DNA of 64,000 nucleotides from Jaltomata sinuosa (lineage: Eukaryota > Streptophyta > Magnoliopsida > Solanales > Solanaceae): positions 62,001 through 126,000 of the forward strand of contig QJPP01007584.1 of NCBI GenBank assembly GCA_003996215.1. The letters run 5' to 3'. A program made the translations under genes and the position numbers. Position 1 is the stretch's first letter, and each line of letters opens with the position of its first letter. Below, one piece after another: positions 57,859 to 64,000 of the stretch. The notes below the pieces were generated by a model. The model saw only the letters and a list, made by a program, of their open reading frames with translations, did not search any database and was not told where the DNA came from.

Positions 57859-59134
57859 TGTAATGACCTGTGTGGTTATTTTTTAAAATTTATTTTTTTT
57901 ACCATTTTGAACCTTCTCGTAACTTCTTTATAGTTAGTTTGGCTTATGGGAATGGATGGCATGCTTTTCGAGGTGTTCGGTCGAGTTCTAGATGAGTTTC
58001 CCCCTTTTGAAACTCCTTAAGTTGGTAAGTTTAACTTTGGTCAATATTCAAAAAAACAGGATCGGATGAAAATTTCGTCAGTAATGTTAGCTCCAAAATG
58101 TTGACTTTGGTCTAGTGGGATCTTTGGTTTGAGTCTTGAGGCTTTCGGACTCATTTTGGGCACTTGGGTAACTTTTAGGAAAAACCAGCAAAGTGTTATT
58201 TTTGGTCAATATTTTATCAAGACGACCTCTGTTTGTCATTTTGATGATTCCATTGGGTTCAAAATGTTATTTCTAGTTGGGTAGCATACTTCTAGTTTGT
58301 ATTCATGGGGTTTCAAATGAATCTCGGATGTCCATCAAATGAATTTTTAGCCTTGGAATTTGCTAGTTTTTGCTATGCTATTGCAGACCCTTTTTATCAT
58401 TGTCATTGTGAGGTGATCGTCAGTTCTCAATGGTCTATTTTTTTTACCATGGAATTTGTGAGCAGTTTATTGCATTCATGATGAAGGCCGATTGGGACCC
58501 ATTCCGACTTGTTCTTTGCATATACGATAAAGACCATCATGATCATAATGGTCTCCCCTACCCTTTCTTCACATTCACTAGGGTTTTCTTTTGCGTTCGC
58601 GATAAAGGACCCCTGGCAGCTATATATATTATTTCACTTCATTTTCTTCTCCAAAAATAAAAAATCACCCATTATTTTAGAGCTTAGGAGCTGGTTGTGG
58701 TGAATTTGACCATCCATATTAATTCTGGTAAGTTCATCATGTCCCTCCGTTCATTTTCTTTCATTCCTTAGCGTATATCTTTCATAATTTTGGTAAAATT
58801 TCCATGTCTTGAATTCCTTTGACCAAGTGACTTTCAGAGCTATTTTGGGCCCCAAAATGAGTTCTGTTTGTGCAAAAAATTTCAGCATGGGTTTAGAAAC
58901 CCATTGCAAAAATAATTATGAAATTTGTTTTTTGTTTTATTTTGCGAGCCACGAGGGTCGATTTTTGACCAAATTTTTGGCCTAAATTTTTGTATATCAA
59001 TATGAGTGTTATTATTCTCGTCTTGACACCTAGATTATATTTATGATAACATGGAAACATTCCGAGGCACTTCAAATAGGGAAACACTCTCAAGTGATGG
59101 TTCCAGATTGCAGTTCAGCGTTTAGGTAGGTTAT
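57859..59134 (+). repeat. E11: 5' part of an E2-type LTR, cut by E12
   Basis: It starts TGTAATGACC at 57859 and follows E2 in order (the 'gttagctc...attgacttt' and 'gggtc(t)tgaggct(t)t' blocks, 58085-58150, match 7275-7340). A TATA-like tatatata is at about 58620, a donor-like CTG/GTAAGTTC at 58728, and a short open frame at 58430-58660 without recognisable content. It ends at 59134 where the minus-strand LTR of E12 begins. Confidence 0.75.
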
Positions 59135-61229
59135 TGTCATACCCCGAGGCTACCCCCTGGGCATTACACTGGACCCAGGACCACGAGTGCCTAGAGCTAA
59201 CCCTTGGTCATAGCATAATTCAGGTATATCATTTAAGCATAGCGGAAGCATAATACGAGTTAGATAACTCAATCCATAAGATAAAATCAAAAGAACAGGA
59301 TTCGAAGAAGACCTGAATATCGTCTATGTCTGAAAAGCCTCTATACATGACATAAGAAGTTGGTAGGACAAGACCCTAGCTAACTCAAAGTACGAAAATA
59401 AGTAATCAAAACAAATAGAGTCATAACTAGCCCTCGAGCAATGAGGACTCACCAATACTGACTGGATATTCGGCTTCGTCTAGCCACGAGCCTGATGGGA
59501 AACACCTGAATGTGCATCATCAAGCGGAGTGAACTTTAGGATGTACCAAGTATGTGAGATATGCATGATCATGATAAAAATATACTTAAAACATGCTTAA
59601 GGTGAACTTTTTCATAAATAAATAACATAAGAGGATTATCAAGATATAAGACATAAAACATGAAGTGCGTTTAAAATTCAAAGTATGATATCATATAACT
59701 TCATAGCTTTAAAATAATCATGTGGGAGTTTCTTTTAACCAACATAAACCATGCTGAGCTACATGGAGTCCAGTGTCATGCTCCCACACTGAAAAAGGAT
59801 GTCCTAATCTTTGAAAGTTAGAACCATGTTCATAAGGATCCTTTCATAAGCCACGTAGGGCAACCTACGGTGGCAATGTATTTTTAGACTTGGGTTATCT
59901 AGAACCCTCATTGCTCGGTTCTAAATACTACTCCCAAAACATATAATATAAGGCTCACACACATGTGACATATCTATATGTCAAGCTTGTTCATAAACGT
60001 ATTCATACCCCGGATCTTCATACTACTCACGAACCTTGGATTTAGGAAAAATGATTCATGAGCATTGATGGCACATCGGGTGTCTTGTCTGCATAATTTA
60101 TAACTTGAAAACTTGCATGGCCTCAGTTCAATTTCATAATAATATATACTTTCATAAAACATAGTAACTAGGCATGCATTTGCTTGGAATTCATGAAATC
60201 ATGCTATCAATTTGCCCAATTTTCTTAAATCACTTTATGCATGTAGGATTTACCATAAGTAACGTTCAATTCATGAAATAGGAAATCATATGTAAAAACC
60301 CATAAAAAATCATGCAATTTAAAGAAATTTCATAATAAAATCGTAAGAAGGTAATTTATAGCAAAATCCATAAGAATTGGGTAAGAACCCTAATTTGAAA
60401 GTTCGTGAAATCACAATTTAAAATTTGGGGTTTTGGGCACAACGGTGAAAGGAACCCATCGTTGAATACCCACATACCTTGATTGAAGTTAACCCACTTG
60501 GAATTGAAAAGATTAGGAGACTTGGACTTGGAGCTTGAGACCTTGAGCTTGAGAGAGTTCTTTTCCTTTTTGGGAGATGAATGAGGTAATGAGAAGGGAT
60601 TTAGGCTAATAGGGTTAGAAATCTTGCTAAGAATGGCCAAAATGACCTCACTTAGGAGTTAAAAAAGTGGGTAATGACTAAGATACCCCTGGTAAATAAT
60701 TAAGAAAGTTGATAAAAAAGGGTCGGCTTCAGGAATCATGGGTCGGTTCTACGGGTCATCATTTGAACCACGACTCGTGGTTCCCACTCATGGTTTCGGG
60801 CCAATGATCAAGCTGCAGAAGGTAAACTATGGGCCAACAAGATGGAGTTGTAGCATGAATCACGAGTCATCAACCTGACTCGTCATTCCTGAAGGACTTG
60901 GCATGTCTATGATCAGGTTCCATTATTCAACAGGACGGTCCCTAGTTCAAACTATGTGCCGTAGATTGGACTCGTGGTTCTTGGGGATCAGTCAGCCCTC
61001 AGTTCTGATACCATGAGTTGACAGAATGGGCCGTAGAATGAACTACGATCCATAGAACTAACTCGTGGTTCTCATACCAAAGTATGAGCCTGGTAGACTC
61101 AAACCACAGATTCATTTCATGACCTGTGTTTCAAACCATGGTCTGTGATTTGGACCCTTCATCCCTGAAAACTTGAAATTTTCTGAGATTTCTTAAGTTT
61201 AAAGCTGGATCAAGTTCCGGGGTGTTACA
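59135..61229 (-). repeat. E12 3' LTR (Tekay type)
   Basis: 2095 bp on the minus strand, TGTAACACCCC at 61229 to TCGGGGTATGACA at 59135. The adjacent internal sequence on the right is the pre-LTR stretch CGAGGATGAATGATTTC and a purine tract, so this is a 3' LTR. Donor-like AAG/GTATGTGGG starts at 60477; the acceptor position near 59514 reads GATGCAC and is lost. It is a close relative of the E13 LTR in opposite orientation. gttat (59130-59134) would be its left target duplication. Confidence 0.9.
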
Positions 61230-61384
61230 ATATTTTCCCTTTGAAATCATTCATCCTCGAATAAAGACTAAGCAAAGGAAACTGAAGAGAAAATAGCCCA
61301 ACCAGCAACAAAACATGGAAATCAAGGAATAAACATGAAAACTGAACTTTTCAACTTAAAACATGATTGAATGAACTTTGAAAA
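61230..61384 (-). other. E12 internal remnant (pre-LTR and purine tract)
   Basis: 155 bp of the 3' untranslated end of E12. The rest of E12 is either to the right of E13, outside the window, or lost. The purine tract is the complement of atattttccctttg at 61230-61243. Confidence 0.75.
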
Positions 61385-63412
61385 GGTAACACCTTGAAAA
61401 TCAAACCAGCTATCTAAGTATGAAACTCAGAAAATTTCCATTCTTCCTGGATCGACGGATCCAAACCACGGATCGTGGTTTGAACCACAGGTCATGGAAT
61501 GGATCCGTGGTATTAAGTCTATAGGGTTAGCCTCTAGTCTGTGAACCACGAGTGGGTTAGCCTCTGGTCTTTGAATTACGGGTTTGACCTGTTGACTCGT
61601 GGAACCTGATCAGAGAAATGAAAGTCTTCAGGAATGACGACTTGATCCTACGATCCATCATTCATTCTAAGGTCCATCCTGTTGACCCGTAAGTTGCCTT
61701 TTACATCCTATTTTCTGGACCAGGAACCACGAGTGGGAACCACGGGTCGTGGTTCAAACAACAACCTGTAGAACTGACCCATGATTCCTGAAACTGACCC
61801 ATTTTCCAGCATTATCTTAATTAAGTCCCAGGGGTATTTTAGACATTACCCACTCTTTTAACTCCTAAATGATGTCGTTTTGACTATTTCAAGAAGGGTT
61901 TCCACCCTCATTAGCCTAAGTTCCTTCTCAAATCTTTATTCTTCTCCCAAAAAGGAAAAGTTCTTCTCCAAGCTCCAAGTCTCAAGCTCCAAGTTCAAGT
62001 CTCCTAAGTTATTTCAATTCAAGTGGGTTAGCTTCAATAAAGGTATGTGGGTATTCAACAATGGGTTCCCTTCACCCTTGTGCCCAAAACCCCAAATTCT
62101 CTTTTGATTTCTATGAATCTTCAGATTAGGATTTTTACCCAATTCTTATGGGTTTTGATATATATTATCTCCTCATGATTTGACTATGAAATTTCTACTA
62201 AATCGCATGATTTTACATGGGTTTTTACATGGAAATTCTTATATTATGAATTAAAGTCTAACCATGACAATTTCTACATGCATGAGATTGATTTAAGCAA
62301 ATTGGGTTTGATAGCATATTTTCCATGAATTTTCAAGTATGTGCATGCCTAGTTCCTATGTTCTATGAAAATATACGTATTATGAAATTGAACTAGAGCC
62401 ATGCAAGATTTCCATGTCATGAAGTATTATGCAAGACAAGACCCCCGATGTTCCATCAATGCTCATGAATCAATTTCTAAACTATAATTCATGAGTAGTA
62501 TGACGATCCGGGGTATGAAAACATTATGAACAAGTTTGGCATTAGATATGTCATATGTATATGAGCTCATGTTATATGTTTTGGGAGTAGTATTTAGCAC
62601 TGAAATATGATGGTTCAGATAACCCAAGTCCAAAACTATGTTGCCACCGTAGGTTGCACTCTGTGGCTTATCATGACAGGATTATTGCACGATACGGTTT
62701 AAACCTTAGCCGGTTAGGATAGCCTTTTTCAGTGAGGGTACATGACACTGGACTCCATGTAGCTCACCCTGGTTTATGTCGGTTAAAAGAAACTCCCACA
62801 TGATTAATTTCAAGGTATGAAATTATATGATTCTATACTTTCAGTTTAAACTTCTTTATGTCTTATGTCTCTTATCGTAATACTTATTCATGTCTTTTCT
62901 TAATGTAACAAGATCATTTTAAGCATGTTTTTAATGGTTTTCATTATGTTCATGCATCGCTCTCATACTCGGTACATCCTATAGTATTGACGCATATCTT
63001 GCGATGCATCCTTTGATGATGCAGATTTAGGTGTTCCTACTCAGACTCGTGGCTAGAGCTTCCAGGCCACTTTCTGTCAGTTGTTGGTGAGTACTCTTAG
63101 ATCGAGGACTAGCTATGTCCTTATTCAGTGTTAGCTATGTTATTTTTTGCACTTTGAGTTAGCTAGGGTCTTGTCCTAGCAACTCTTTATGACATGAGTA
63201 GAGGCTTTTTAGACATAGATAGCTTTTGAGTCTCTTTATGGATTTTGTATTCCTATTTGACTTGATTATCCATCTATGTGATGCCTGATTTATCTAGTAT
63301 GTTTCCGCTTATCTTTTATTATGCTTAAGAATGCTATGACCAAAGGTTAGCTTGGGGCACTTGTGGTCCCAAGTCCCATGTTACATCTAGGGGGTAACCT
63401 CGGGGCATGACA
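61385..63412 (+). repeat. E13 5' LTR
   Basis: About 2028 bp; the start is ggtaacacc, a T-to-G change from the usual TGTAACACC, placed by alignment with E12. It ends CGGGGCATGACA. The U3-like zone 61450-61800 is full of CCACGGATCGTGG-like words. Donor-like AAAG/GTATGTGGG at 62043, acceptor-like GATGCAG ending at 63024 with TTGAC upstream, conserved block at 62580-62650. Confidence 0.9.
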
Positions 63413-63416
63413 AACT

Positions 63417-63429
63417 TGGTATCAGAGCC
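63417..63429 (+). other. E13 primer-binding site (tRNA-Met type)
   Basis: TGGTATCAGAGCC, 4 nt downstream of the LTR end. Confidence 0.92.
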
Positions 63430-63481
63430 TCAGGTTCAAGAGCCCTAGGATGTCTGAAAGCCGCATCGAGTAGAGTCTCTT

Positions 63482-63511
63482 TCATGTGTGTGAAGCACGC
63501 CACACATATGA
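63482..63511 (+). other. E13 leader hairpin, loop one base from palindrome
   Basis: An 11-pair stem (one G-U) closes AAGCACGC. A single G-to-A change at a CpG separates the loop hexamer from GCGCGC. Confidence 0.55.
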
Positions 63512-63639
63512 GAGGGAAGCTATGAGATATCTTAGGAAAACTTCCCTTCTGTCATGATCACATCATGCGATAGAGCTTGACTCTAATGTTTCTCTAACCC
63601 CTATCTTGTACATTTCATATTATTCCTCCTCGACGTGCC

Positions 63640-64000
63640 ATGCCTCCCCGAGCCGCTCAAAATGCTGCTTCTCTAGTTTTGGTCCCCAAGGTCATGAATG
63701 AGTAGTTTAGGAATTCCATCCATTTGCTAGCCCAAACCTTGGCCACTCAGGCCAATCAGCAGGGTCATGCCCCAGTCCACCCTCACAGTGGGGCAGCGGC
63801 CTGAGTTTGTGACTTTGTCTATATGAACTCGCCTGTGTTTTGGGGTTCGAAGGTGAGTGAGGACCCTCTCAACTTTATTGATGAAGTGAAGAAGATATTT
63901 GATGTTATGCAAGTGGTTGCTGCTGATTGTGTGGAGCTCGCATCCTACCAACTCAAGGATGTAGCTCATATCTTGTTTACCCAATGGAAGGAGGCTAGAG
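63640..64000 (+). pseudogene. gag: E13 gag, N-terminal part, two stops
   Basis: The ATG at 63640 opens MPPRAAQNAASLVLVPKVMNE, followed by a stop, then IHLLAQTLATQANQQGHAP, a second stop (GAAA*VCDF), and the capsid start MNSPVFWGSKVSEDPLNFI, KKIFDVMQVVAADCVELASY, QLKDVAHILFTQWKEAR to the edge. The frame is otherwise uninterrupted. Close to E1 gag in sequence. The two stops sit at the same places as in E1 and E4, so they may be inherited from a common defective source. Confidence 0.88.

Larger units (their letters stand above)
61385..64000 (+). mobile_element. E13: Tekay-type gypsy element, 5' part
   Basis: 5' LTR, primer site, leader hairpin and gag start; the rest lies beyond the right edge. 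It sits next to the pre-LTR sequence of E12, so it probably inserted into E12. Confidence 0.9.

Noticed and set aside
58430..58703. Hydrophobic short open frames resembling a small membrane protein
   Set aside because: They are within the E11 LTR fragment; hydrophobicity comes from T-rich sequence and no homologous frame is kept in E2.

Overview
The window is plant nuclear DNA made almost entirely of nested, decayed LTR retrotransposons. I see no intact host gene, tRNA, rRNA or CRISPR array. Gag-pol relics with a C-terminal chromodomain-like tail, LTRs of about 2 kb and tRNA-Met primer sites fit Ty3/gypsy chromoviruses of the Tekay/Del type. The family mix, and a relic of the plant 'putative transposon protein' gene, suggest a Solanaceae-like dicot. 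Species assignment is inference.

Layout (labels are mine). E1 (1-5632, minus) is the 5' part of a Tekay-type element. At 5791-10331 (minus) lies a plant transposon-protein pseudogene split by E2, a 3.3-kb solo LTR (6880-10175). E3 (12434-14837, minus) is an Athila/Tat-like LTR remnant with 3' untranslated sequence. E4 (14838-30864, plus) is a Tekay-type element with both LTRs, split inside its protease by E5 (18290-25296, minus), which has LTRs but no recognisable gag-pol. E6 (31037-45608, plus) lacks its 5' LTR and is split by E7 (31994-40544, plus). E6 itself sits in E8 (45609-51931, minus), a different gypsy family, which sits in E9 (51932-56657, minus), an Athila-like gag-protease relic. 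E9 also carries E10, a 656-bp Mutator-like MITE. At the right edge are E11 (57859-59134, LTR fragment of the E2 type), E12 (59135-61384, minus 3' LTR end) and E13 (61385-64000, plus, 5' LTR and gag start).

All coding regions are broken by stops, frameshifts or deletions, so none of these copies looks autonomous. Two patterns are not explained by ordinary annotation. First, five Tekay-type leaders share a hairpin 30-95 nt downstream of the primer-binding site, with a stable stem and an 8-nt loop that in three copies contains a self-complementary hexamer (GCGCGC twice, GTGCAC once). This looks like a dimerisation (kissing-loop) element. Second, the LTRs carry a conserved splice donor (AG/GTATGTGGG), a branch-point-like CTGAC and an acceptor (GATGCAG), consistent with a roughly 0.9-1 kb intron inside the LTR. 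A second LTR family has the same design with GTAAGT and GTGCAG.
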